This document shows, in pieces, positions 56,085 to 64,000 of a DNA stretch of 64,000 nucleotides. The stretch covers positions 1,488,001 through 1,552,000 of the forward strand of contig NZ_CP138858.1 of assembly GCF_033878955.1 (NCBI RefSeq). Direction: 5' to 3'. Made by a program: the position numbers and the translations under genes. The notes below the pieces were generated by a model. The model saw nothing but the letters and a program-made list of their open reading frames with translations. It did not search any database and was not told the origin of the DNA. Each line of letters starts with the position of its first letter. Position 1 is the stretch's first letter. Source of the DNA: Coraliomargarita algicola (GTDB taxonomy: Bacteria; Verrucomicrobiota; Verrucomicrobiia; Opitutales; Coraliomargaritaceae).

Positions 56085-59027
56085 ATGTTAAATTTGATTC
56101 GAAAATCCACGTCGCTTGCGGCCTGTCTGACGGCAGCAGCGTTTGCACCCATCATTGCAGAAGGGCAAATTGAGGCTCCTTCCATTAGCTCTTCTTACCA
56201 GATCGACGGCTCCTTCGCCGAGCCCTTCTGGAAACAGCTGGAGTGGCAGGACTCTTTTCATGCATTAAAATCGGATGCGCCCGCACCCGATGCCACCCGT
56301 TTTACGGTCGCAGTGACTGACGATGCCCTGCTTATCGGTATCATCGCCGATGTGGACAAGGGCTTAATCGCCAATAAGGCAAACCAAACAACCGTCGCCA
56401 ACCCCACTCTGGTCGGCTACGGCAAAGAGCCCGGCCTCGAATTGTTCATCGCTCCCAGCGCGGACAGCGATCAGTATGGTCAGTGGTATGTCACCACCGC
56501 TGGCTTGGCCAACGACATCTGGCGCAAAGCCGGCACGGGCGCCGGTGGCCTCACCTCATGGCGCAGCCAGGCCGAAGTGGCCTCACAGGTCAATGACGGC
56601 AAGTGGTTCGTCGAAATGGCGATCCCTTTGGCCGCATTCAAATACACACCGGAGTCCGCGGAACAAGACTGGCGCATCATGTTGGGCCGTGTGCATCCGA
56701 GAAAAGACGGTCGCCCGGTTTCCTATAGCACCCACGCTCCGCTCTCCGACAATTTCCATGAATTGGCCAATTATGTGCCCTTGCACATGGAGCACAGTGG
56801 ACTCGAAGATTTCCTCTGGATGATCCGCCCGGTTAACGACGGCAAAGTCATCCAGGGCACCAACGGCATGCTTGAATATCAGCTTGAGATTGTAGCGGAT
56901 CGAATGGAAAAAGAAGGCGCTGAGTTTCGCGATGTTCAGATTGATGGCACTCTGGAAACCACACAGGGAGCCGTCGAGGCATCCAGCATGGTGGCATTGA
57001 AATCGTCACGTTCTTCGATGGTTAATTTGACCTTTCCGCTATCGGCGAAAGACGCACCTAAAACCGGAACTCTGAAACTGAGTTTAGCAGCGAAAGAACT
57101 GCCCAATCGCGCCCTCGCCTTACATGTGCAGGATGTCCCATTGGACTTTAAACCGATCTCCATTCACGTCACCCAGCCAGCCTATCGTAATAGCATCTAC
57201 GCGACGGAAGACATTGATGCCATCGAAGCGGCGGTCTCTCTGGCTGTCGCACCGGAAGACCTTAGAAATGCTCGTTTGACCGCAGCGCTCTATGCCAGCG
57301 GGAACGATCAACCTGTCGCGATCCAGGAACTCGATATGACAAACCTTCAGAGCACCGTGCGTCTGGAGCTGGAGCAAAAACTCGCGGTGGGCTCCTACCA
57401 ACTGCAAGTGAGCGTGCAAAAGCCGGATGGCACTCAATGGCAGACGAAGGAATTGATTCGAAGCCTCCCCGCCGCGCCTTATGATGAATGGCGCATCGAT
57501 GCCGACAAAGTGCTCCTGCGCAACGGTGAGCCCTTCCTGCCCTACGGTTGGTTCGGTTGGAAAACCGAAGCCGATCCTGCCATCGAGGGCATCAATACCG
57601 TGCATGTCTACCACCTCCCCAATCAGGGAATCGAAAAGACACTCGCATTCATGGACCGCATGGCCGAGGAAGGCGTCGTCTGCCTGACAGATCCATGGCC
57701 TGCAGCGCTGTATCGTAAAAACCAAAAGCAACCGATGTCCGTCGCCGAGGAAGAACAGCTGCGCCAATACGTGCGCCGTCTGCGCGACCACAAAGCTCTC
57801 TTAGCCTATTACATTTACGATGAGCCCGAATTCGTTCCAGTGCTTCCCGAGCGCCTGAATCGCGCCTATGAAATTATCCAGGAAGAAGATCCCTACCACC
57901 CCTGCATCATTCTCAATATGCAGTTCGATGCCATCGACCGCTATGCCAGCGCAGCCGACATCATCATGCCCGACCCCTACCCGTCTTTCCGCGAAAACAT
58001 GGGGCCAATTTCCGGCATCGTGAAAGTGGCGAAACACCTAAAAGAAGCCAAACGCGCTTCTGAAGGCCGTCAGGCAATCTGGGTGACTCCTCAGGCATTC
58101 GAATGGGACGCGCAAACACCGGCCGCCCGTGCGCCGAATTTCCTCGAACTGCGCAACCAGCAGATCCAGGGCATCGTCACTGGCTCGAAAGGCTTTATCT
58201 GGTGGATTTACGGACGCCAGCTCAACGACAAGAACCTGGAACTGGGCATGCCATTCTTAGCGCGTGAAGCACAGCTGCTGAAAAGCGCCATCCTCTCGCC
58301 GGATGTCGAAGAAGAACTGCAAATCTCTGCCGACGACACGTCACACCTACACAGCGCCGTCCGTAAAGTGGGCGAGCACACCTACATCTTCGTGGTCAAC
58401 ACCAGCCCTGAATCCATGGGCGCGGTCAACTTCCACCTCCCTTCTTTGGGAACCACTGCACTACAGGTCGTCTCCGAGAAACGTAACCTGCGGGTGGGCA
58501 ATGGTAAATGGCGCGACACCTTTGAGGGCTATGCCGCACATGTTTACACCACCGATCCTCACTACGAGTTCGGGCAAACTGTATTGGCGGTGCAACGACG
58601 CATCGACGAAAGCCTCGCCACACTCGGCAAGCCGGGCAACTTAGCCTTTCGTGGACTTGGAGCAGAAATCGAAACCTCGACCCACTACGAGTTCGGCACC
58701 TATCCAAAGCGTCTAAACGATGGCTATGATGGTCGCTGGTGGCAGGCCCAACAGGGTAAAGATCCCGCTTGGATTCAGATAAACTTCCCAAGCGCGACCG
58801 AAGTTGGACGCATCGTCGCAGTCACCAACGCCCGCTCTTTTGAAGTTCAGGTCAAAGACACAAGGGGCTGGAAAACCGTCTACCGCGGCGAGAAACCTGC
58901 CCACACTCCAGTCGTTGCCCCCTTCACGCCACAAACTACGGACACAGTCCGACTCTTGATTCATTCAGCAGGCAACCGCTCATCGGAACGAATCACTGCC
59001 CAGGAAATCGAAGCATATGCCAACTAA
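56085..59027 (+). CDS. Multidomain glycoside hydrolase with CBM9-like and discoidin-like domains
   Basis: 980 residues from ATG 56085 (signal peptide SLAACLTAAAFAPIIAEGQ). I chose this start because the longer upstream frame overlaps the regulator. Residues ~30-270 are CBM9-like (SSYQIDGSFAEPFWKQLEWQ), then a linker beta-domain. A GH-A type barrel follows (RNGEPFLPYGWFGWKTEADP), with D579-E580 in LLAYYIYDEPEF as probable acid/base and IWWIYGRQLNDKNLE near the end of the barrel. The C-terminal ~100 residues are discoidin/F5-8C-like (RLNDGYDGRWWQAQQGKDPA). GH family not certain. The GH20-like gene overlaps its stop by 11 bp. Confidence 0.8.
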   Translation: MLNLIRKSTSLAACLTAAAFAPIIAEGQIEAPSISSSYQIDGSFAEPFWKQLEWQDSFHALKSDAPAPDATRFTVAVTDDALLIGIIADVDKGLIANKANQTTVANPTLVGYGKEPGLELFIAPSADSDQYGQWYVTTAGLANDIWRKAGTGAGGLTSWRSQAEVASQVNDGKWFVEMAIPLAAFKYTPESAEQDWRIMLGRVHPRKDGRPVSYSTHAPLSDNFHELANYVPLHMEHSGLEDFLWMIRPVNDGKVIQGTNGMLEYQLEIVADRMEKEGAEFRDVQIDGTLETTQGAVEASSMVALKSSRSSMVNLTFPLSAKDAPKTGTLKLSLAAKELPNRALALHVQDVPLDFKPISIHVTQPAYRNSIYATEDIDAIEAAVSLAVAPEDLRNARLTAALYASGNDQPVAIQELDMTNLQSTVRLELEQKLAVGSYQLQVSVQKPDGTQWQTKELIRSLPAAPYDEWRIDADKVLLRNGEPFLPYGWFGWKTEADPAIEGINTVHVYHLPNQGIEKTLAFMDRMAEEGVVCLTDPWPAALYRKNQKQPMSVAEEEQLRQYVRRLRDHKALLAYYIYDEPEFVPVLPERLNRAYEIIQEEDPYHPCIILNMQFDAIDRYASAADIIMPDPYPSFRENMGPISGIVKVAKHLKEAKRASEGRQAIWVTPQAFEWDAQTPAARAPNFLELRNQQIQGIVTGSKGFIWWIYGRQLNDKNLELGMPFLAREAQLLKSAILSPDVEEELQISADDTSHLHSAVRKVGEHTYIFVVNTSPESMGAVNFHLPSLGTTALQVVSEKRNLRVGNGKWRDTFEGYAAHVYTTDPHYEFGQTVLAVQRRIDESLATLGKPGNLAFRGLGAEIETSTHYEFGTYPKRLNDGYDGRWWQAQQGKDPAWIQINFPSATEVGRIVAVTNARSFEVQVKDTRGWKTVYRGEKPAHTPVVAPFTPQTTDTVRLLIHSAGNRSSERITAQEIEAYAN

Positions 59028-60426
59028 TCTCCCATCTCCTCCCGCTCGCAAAGCGGAAGTAGACTCTTCATTCATGCCAGTATTTACCGCACAGTCGCCT
59101 GCGATTGAAAGGCGTGCCGTGCATCTGGATCTGAAGGGACTACCACCGACCTTTGAACGCCTTATGGCCTTGGTCGAAGTCTTTGACCAAATGCGCTTTA
59201 ACAGCGTAGTCGTCGAGTGGGAGGACATGTTTCCTTGGTCATTTGACCCGAAATTGCGCAACGCTTCTCACTACACGGCTGAGCAAGTCAAACAGTTTGC
59301 CAAACGCTGCGCAGAACTGGACATTGAAATCATCCCACTGATTCAATGCCTCGGGCACCTGGAATTCGTTTTACAACATGAGCCCTACCAACACCTGGCC
59401 GAGTGTCCGGAATATGCCGATACCTTGAACCCGTTACACGAGGGCTCGGTGAAGCTGGTCTTACAAATGGTCGATGATGTGCTGGAACTTCTACCGGATG
59501 TAACGCACTTTCACCTCGGCGGCGATGAGGCCTGGTCCTTCGGCACCAGTCCCGCTTCGCAAAGCTTCATTGCAGAACACGATAAGCCCACTCTGTTCCT
59601 GAAACATGTTCAGCCCATACTGGACTCCTTGCGCCTGCGCAAGGTTCGTCCCCTGATCTGGCATGACATGATGATGAACTGGCCGGTCTCCGCGTTGCAA
59701 CAAATCGGCAAGGATGCCGACTTGGTCGTCTGGGGTTACCGGGGCACGCCCGCCATGGCTACCCACCACCACAAGTTGGAAGTTCTGGATCGCCTACACG
59801 AAGCGGGCATCCCGATCTGGGGCGCTTCCGCCTACAAGGGTGCCGACGGACCTTTCCGCGATCTGCCGAACAAAGAGGCTCGCTTGCTCAACCATACCGG
59901 CTGGATGGATGTGGCGGCACCCTATGAGTTGAAAGGACTCATTGCCACAGGTTGGTCGCGCTATGCAAGCGGCCGTGTGCAGGGAGAATCCATTGACGCC
60001 TGCCTCGTCGAACTCGCCATGGCCAGTATCCTCTTACACAACGGCCACTGGCCAAACAACGGCTGGCAAGTCTGCGATCAACTGCTCAAGGAAACGGGAG
60101 CCTATGAATGCTCCAGCCGTTTGCGTAAGCACTTCAGCAAGGCCGACGCCTTACGCGAAGAAGCCTGGCAAGCCGCACGCCAATTAAAAGAGCAGTTGGC
60201 AGGCATGCAGGTCGATCCGGGCCAGCCCTCCGCAGGCACCAACCGGATTCTATGGGATTTCTTCCAGGACCTGGTCCAGCGCATCGAGGAACAAAGCAAA
60301 CTGCTGCCAGCGCTTTTAAAAGGCCTGGTTTGTGAACCTTTTATCGAACCTTACTATAAAACATGGGCGACGGCCTTGCGGACCGAAGCTGATACCATCA
60401 AAGCCCGCTTAAAAATTAAAGACTAA
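59017..60426 (+). CDS. GH20-like beta-N-acetylhexosaminidase
   Basis: 469 residues. The barrel contains AVHLDLKGLPPTFERLMALV, then IIPLIQCLGHLEFVLQHEPY and the GH20 catalytic pair D170-E171 in FHLGGDEAW. GH20 enzymes remove terminal N-acetylhexosamines by substrate-assisted catalysis. No signal peptide is visible, suggesting a cytoplasmic enzyme. The ATG overlaps the preceding hydrolase stop by 11 bp (translational coupling). GH20-like proteins without the N-terminal domain also occur with other specificities, so the exact sugar is not sure. Confidence 0.82.
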   Translation: MPTNLPSPPARKAEVDSSFMPVFTAQSPAIERRAVHLDLKGLPPTFERLMALVEVFDQMRFNSVVVEWEDMFPWSFDPKLRNASHYTAEQVKQFAKRCAELDIEIIPLIQCLGHLEFVLQHEPYQHLAECPEYADTLNPLHEGSVKLVLQMVDDVLELLPDVTHFHLGGDEAWSFGTSPASQSFIAEHDKPTLFLKHVQPILDSLRLRKVRPLIWHDMMMNWPVSALQQIGKDADLVVWGYRGTPAMATHHHKLEVLDRLHEAGIPIWGASAYKGADGPFRDLPNKEARLLNHTGWMDVAAPYELKGLIATGWSRYASGRVQGESIDACLVELAMASILLHNGHWPNNGWQVCDQLLKETGAYECSSRLRKHFSKADALREEAWQAARQLKEQLAGMQVDPGQPSAGTNRILWDFFQDLVQRIEEQSKLLPALLKGLVCEPFIEPYYKTWATALRTEADTIKARLKIKD

Positions 60427-60439
60427 GCATTTACAAATC

Positions 60440-62374
60440 ATGACAACGACTGTAACAACCCAGAGCCAATTGAACTGTGATGTATGCGTCGCAGGTGGCG
60501 GTCCCGCCGGAGTGCCGGCAGCCATCGCTGCGGCCAGAAACGGAGCCAAGGTCATTCTCTGCCAGGACCGGCCAGTGCTGGGCGGCAACGCATCCAGCGA
60601 AATCCGCATGCACATCGTCGGCGCCGACGGTTCGGGCAAGCGCGGCAGTGCTCTGGCAACGGAGACCAGAGAGGGCGGCATCATCGAAGAGATCCGCCTG
60701 GAAAATGCGGTTAAAAATCCGCAGCGCTCTAACTCGATGATGGATCTTATCCTCTTCGACATGTGCCAGCGGGAACCGAATCTCACGCTGATGCTCAATA
60801 CCTGCGTGACCGCAGCGCAAGTCGAGGACGGCGTCATCCGCTCCGTCACTGCGGAGCGCCAAAGCACGGAAGATGTTTTTCAAATCAATGCCAAGATCTT
60901 CATCGACTGCACGGGCGACGGTCGCCTAGGCGTCGAAGCGGGTGCGGAATTTTATGAGGGCCGGGAATCCAAAGCCGAGTTTGGCGAGTCGATGGCGCAG
61001 GAGTCACACGACACCAAACGCCTGGGCTCCACCCTGCTCTTCCAAGCGCGCAAGCACGACAAACCGATGCCCTTTACGCCGCCTTCCTGGGCGAAGCCTT
61101 TTACCGAACGCGAACTGCACCTGAGAAATCACGCCGCAGCGGGCGACACTGATTGTGGTTTCGACTATGGCTACTGGTGGGTCGAATGGGGCGGCTGCCT
61201 CGACACGATTAAGGATAACGAAACCATCCGCGACAACCTGATGGCCATTATGATGGGCGCCTGGGACCACGTGAAAAACGGCGACCCCACGGATCCCAAC
61301 TACCCGAATCCGGACTCTCACGGCGCGAGCCACTGGGCGCTGGATTGGTTCGGCTTTGTGCCGGGCAAACGGGAAAGCCGTCGCTTCAAGGGGCTGCACA
61401 CCATCACCGAGTTAGACGTGATGGCTGGGAGCTCTTTTCCGGATTCGATTGCCTACGGTGGTTGGCCCATCGATACGCATCCACCGGAAGGGATCGATGC
61501 GATCGACGAGCGGCCCGCGGTGCAGCACGAGGTGCCCTACTTGTTTGATATTCCGCTGAGCGCCTGCGTCAGCCGCAACATCCCGAATCTGATGTTTGCG
61601 GGGCGTAATATTTCCGCCACCCACCTCGGCTTCGCTGCGACGCGTGTGATGGCCACCTGCGCCGTGATGGGCCAGGGAGTCGGCGTGGCTGCGGCCTATG
61701 CGACGCAGAAGGATCTGCAACCGGTGGATCTGCCCAAGAACACCGCAGCCATGCGGGCAATACAACAGGAGTTGCTGCGTGAGGATGCCTACCTGATTGA
61801 TCCGCAAAATGAGGATCCGCGCGATCTGGCACGCGCTGCCAAGGTGTCGGCCAGCAGCGAACAATCGGGCGGTGAAGCGGCCAATGTGCTTTCCGGTCAG
61901 ACCCGGGCCACCCATGGCCCGAAGGGTGTCGCCCCGCAGCGTATGAAGTCCGGCATCCACCGCTGGATGAGCGATCCGGCGCAAGGATTGCCTGCGTCCC
62001 TTGAACTGAGCTGGGATCAGCCAGTGAAAGTGGGCGAAGTTCAGTTGATCTTCGATACCGGCCTGCACCGCGTGCTCACTCTCAGTATGAGCGGTGGCTA
62101 TACCAACATCATGCAATGGGGACAACCGCAGGAAGAAACCGTCGCCGCCTACAAGATCGAAGTGGAGCGTGATGGAAGCTGGCAAACGCTGGCCGAGGTC
62201 AAAGACAATTACCTGCGCCGCAGATGCCACGCTGCTGATGAAGCCGCGCTGACCTCGCGTTTGCGTCTGACTGTGCTCGGCACGCATGGCCTCGACCATG
62301 CCCGCGTTTGCGAGATCCGCGTCTATCCAGAAGCCACTCCGGGCTTTCTGCAGGACACTAACAGCGATGCTTAA
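60440..62374 (+). CDS. FAD-dependent oxidoreductase
   Basis: 644 residues. The FAD-binding fold is at residues 14-40 (VCVAGGGPAGVPAAIAAARN), then QDRPVLGGNASSEIRMHIVG, a form typical of the FAD-dependent family found in carbohydrate clusters of Verrucomicrobiota and Planctomycetota. A second dinucleotide motif, IFIDCTGDGRLGVEAGAEF, is near residue 155, and PNLMFAGRNISATHLGFAAT near 390. The C-terminal ~170 residues look like a beta-sandwich (VGEVQLIFDTGLHRVLTLSM). Substrate unknown, probably a sugar. It begins 13 bp after the GH20-like gene. Confidence 0.85.
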   Translation: MTTTVTTQSQLNCDVCVAGGGPAGVPAAIAAARNGAKVILCQDRPVLGGNASSEIRMHIVGADGSGKRGSALATETREGGIIEEIRLENAVKNPQRSNSMMDLILFDMCQREPNLTLMLNTCVTAAQVEDGVIRSVTAERQSTEDVFQINAKIFIDCTGDGRLGVEAGAEFYEGRESKAEFGESMAQESHDTKRLGSTLLFQARKHDKPMPFTPPSWAKPFTERELHLRNHAAAGDTDCGFDYGYWWVEWGGCLDTIKDNETIRDNLMAIMMGAWDHVKNGDPTDPNYPNPDSHGASHWALDWFGFVPGKRESRRFKGLHTITELDVMAGSSFPDSIAYGGWPIDTHPPEGIDAIDERPAVQHEVPYLFDIPLSACVSRNIPNLMFAGRNISATHLGFAATRVMATCAVMGQGVGVAAAYATQKDLQPVDLPKNTAAMRAIQQELLREDAYLIDPQNEDPRDLARAAKVSASSEQSGGEAANVLSGQTRATHGPKGVAPQRMKSGIHRWMSDPAQGLPASLELSWDQPVKVGEVQLIFDTGLHRVLTLSMSGGYTNIMQWGQPQEETVAAYKIEVERDGSWQTLAEVKDNYLRRRCHAADEAALTSRLRLTVLGTHGLDHARVCEIRVYPEATPGFLQDTNSDA

Positions 62375-63223
62375 ATGATCGATTTGAGACAGTTGACTCC
62401 TCCCACCCGTTCTGCGGGTGGGAATCGGGCTCGACAGTGCTGGTTGTTGCTGGCTCCGGCCATGCTCCTCCTCGGAGGCTGTCACACGGCGAGCATTGCG
62501 CCTCCCCCTGCACCGCAGAATCTGCTCGCGCATTGGAGCAGTGAAAGCGTCACAGTGGATGGCCGCTTGCTGGAATCGGTCTGGGAGCACGCGGTCGCCT
62601 ATCCGCTGAGCTTCTCGCTGGCCGACAGCCCGGAGGGGCAGTCCCCCTCCGAAGCTGGAACTGTGCGCCTGGCCTGGGACAACGAATATCTCTACGCGGC
62701 CTTCGAGTTTCAGGACTCGGACGTGATTGAAGAAGGCGATGCCGACCAACTGCAGCAGCAACGAACGGGCGATGTCGCAGAGCTGTTTCTCAAACCGCAG
62801 GGGCAACCTTGGTATTGGGAATTCCACGTGACCGCGCGCGCTCGCAAAAGCGCCTTCTTCTTTCCCAGTCAGGGGCGCTCAGGCCTGCCGAGTAATTTCG
62901 ATTTTGAGCATGGCACCCGCGCTGGCGCGATGATCGATGGCACGCTAAACGAGTGGAGCGACCAGGACGGTGGTTGGACGGCCGAGATGGCCATTCCGCT
63001 GCGCGAGCTCAGCGTGCAAGGCGAAGACTTCGCCCCCGACAGTGAATGGCGTGTATTGGCGGCTCGATACAATTACGCGTTCTCCTTGCCCGCGCCCGAA
63101 CTGTCTTCTGCCCCTCAACTTCCACGAACCTCTTTCCACGACCACCCCCACTACGGATTTCTTCAATTCCAGAAACCGCACAGTGCGGCGGCAGCGACCG
63201 AAACGCCGGACACGGCAAACTAG
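62375..63223 (+). CDS. CBM9-like lipoprotein
   Basis: 282 residues, starting immediately after the FAD oxidoreductase stop (TAAATG). Lipobox LLLGGC within the N-terminal ~33 residues. The body is CBM9-like: HWSSESVTVDGRLLESVWEH, then AWDNEYLYAAFEFQDSD, then DGGWTAEMAIPLRELSVQ. Likely anchored to an envelope membrane and binding reducing ends or chains of the operon's substrate. Related to the CBM9-like parts of the hydrolases at 45428 and 56085. Confidence 0.82.
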   Translation: MIDLRQLTPPTRSAGGNRARQCWLLLAPAMLLLGGCHTASIAPPPAPQNLLAHWSSESVTVDGRLLESVWEHAVAYPLSFSLADSPEGQSPSEAGTVRLAWDNEYLYAAFEFQDSDVIEEGDADQLQQQRTGDVAELFLKPQGQPWYWEFHVTARARKSAFFFPSQGRSGLPSNFDFEHGTRAGAMIDGTLNEWSDQDGGWTAEMAIPLRELSVQGEDFAPDSEWRVLAARYNYAFSLPAPELSSAPQLPRTSFHDHPHYGFLQFQKPHSAAAATETPDTAN

Positions 63224-63234
63224 ACGACATTTGA

Positions 63235-64000
63235 ATGAATAACAAAAAAGAATTACGACTTGGCTTGATCGGAGCGGGACGACGCGGGGCATTCGCCCAA
63301 TACATGCATCAGCCGGAGAACAATGTTTTCCTCACGGCCGCTGCCGATACCGATCCGGAAGCGCTTAAAGCGTTTCAGGAAACAATCGAGCGCGAGGTCT
63401 ACGTGACCGAAGACTATCATGAATTACTGGCACGCCCCGATATCGACGCGGTGCTCATTTCCACGCCGGATGATCTGCACGAGGAACACGCGATCGCGGC
63501 ATTGAAGGCGGGTAAAGGCGTCTATCTCGAGAAGCCGATCGCTATCACCATTGAGGGTTGCGACCGCATCCTGGAGACCGCGCGCGAGCAAAATGCCAAA
63601 CTCTACGTCGGGCACAATCTGCGCCACTTTGCTGTGATGCGTAAGATGAAGGAGTTGATCGACTCCGGCGCGATTGGCGAAGTTAAGACCGCTTGGTGCC
63701 GTCACTTCATTTCCTACGGCGGCGACGCTTACTACAAAGACTGGCACGCCGAGCGTAGCCGCACCACCAGCCTGCTGCTGCAAAAAGGTGCGCACGACAT
63801 CGATGTGCTGCACTGGCTCTGCGGCGGTTACACCGAAACGGTCACCGCCATGGGCGAGCTCTCGCTCTATGATCAGATCACCGATCGGCGCGATCCGGAG
63901 GTCAAGGGCGACACCTACTGGAACATGGATAACTGGCCGCCGCTCTCGCAAAAGGGGCTGAATCCGGTCATCGATGTTGAGGATATTAATATGATGTTGA
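63235..64000 (+). CDS. Gfo/Idh/MocA-family dehydrogenase, 3' end cut by window
   Basis: Starts MNNKKELRLGLIGAGRRGAF at ATG 63235 and is open to the window edge, 255 residues seen. Rossmann motif LGLIGAGRRG (9-18). Catalytic VYLEKPIAITIEGC (about 97-110) keeps the canonical E-K-P lysine, and the DVLHWLCGG stretch with H-D-I-D is typical of the active-site region. Member of the sugar-oxidation step of the operon, probably acting with the upstream FAD oxidoreductase. Contrast with the E-A-R variant at 2620. Confidence 0.9.
   Translation, partial: MNNKKELRLGLIGAGRRGAFAQYMHQPENNVFLTAAADTDPEALKAFQETIEREVYVTEDYHELLARPDIDAVLISTPDDLHEEHAIAALKAGKGVYLEKPIAITIEGCDRILETAREQNAKLYVGHNLRHFAVMRKMKELIDSGAIGEVKTAWCRHFISYGGDAYYKDWHAERSRTTSLLLQKGAHDIDVLHWLCGGYTETVTAMGELSLYDQITDRRDPEVKGDTYWNMDNWPPLSQKGLNPVIDVEDINMML

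Noticed and set aside
61412..62827. 471-codon minus-strand frame
   Set aside because: Lies across the FAD oxidoreductase and lipoprotein genes on the other strand; its composition is that of a shadow frame.

Overview
The window looks like a chromosome segment of a marine Verrucomicrobiota bacterium of the Opitutales/Puniceicoccaceae type (Coraliomargarita- or Lentimonas-like). This is inferred from gene content, not from a database search. The pointers are a divergent ftsA-ftsZ pair, an HPr kinase next to dnaA, PEP-CTERM proteins with the typical sorting tail, pseudopilin-like proteins inside carbohydrate clusters, many CBM9-like and unusual glycoside hydrolase genes, and orphan RHS tips with a conserved leader.

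Region 1 (1-20 kb, nearly all minus strand) is housekeeping: aspS (cut by the window edge), a Fur-family regulator, a Gfo/Idh/MocA oxidoreductase, lolD and lolC-type lipoprotein release genes, ftsZ and ftsA, groEL/groES/dnaK, dnaA with a candidate origin, hprK, lptB, ahcY and metK. A tandem tRNA-Asp pair with a third tRNA 3' remnant (20.1-20.7 kb) closes it.

Region 2 (20.7-39.5 kb) is a metal-efflux locus split by an accessory island. On the right is a cnrYXH-like set (short membrane anti-sigma candidate, periplasmic metal-sensor-like protein, ECF sigma factor) followed by a glutaredoxin-MauE fusion. On the left is a CusCBA-type RND pump plus a DUF3347 protein. Between them (28.4-37.2 kb) lie RHS fragments, two toxin-antitoxin modules, two tyrosine-recombinase tails, two REP-associated (RAYT) transposases with flanking repeats, a frameshifted AbiC-like gene and a degenerate signal-peptidase-like lipoprotein. 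The most striking pattern is a four-part unit seen twice: integrase C-terminal tail, a 19-bp spacer, an antitoxin, a different toxin each time, then an orphan RHS tip.

Region 3 (39.7-64 kb) is polysaccharide utilisation. A LacI regulator sits beside pseudopilin, heparinase-like lyase, PEP-CTERM, large GH-A type hydrolase and GH30-like genes. A shared 13-bp operator-like motif occurs upstream of three of these units. A second plus-strand operon follows: secreted protein, GntR/LacI-hybrid regulator, GH-A hydrolase with CBM9-like and discoidin-like domains, GH20-like enzyme, FAD oxidoreductase, CBM9-like lipoprotein and a second Gfo/Idh/MocA dehydrogenase cut by the right edge. No SusC/SusD pair or sulfatase is present, so the substrate is not determined here.
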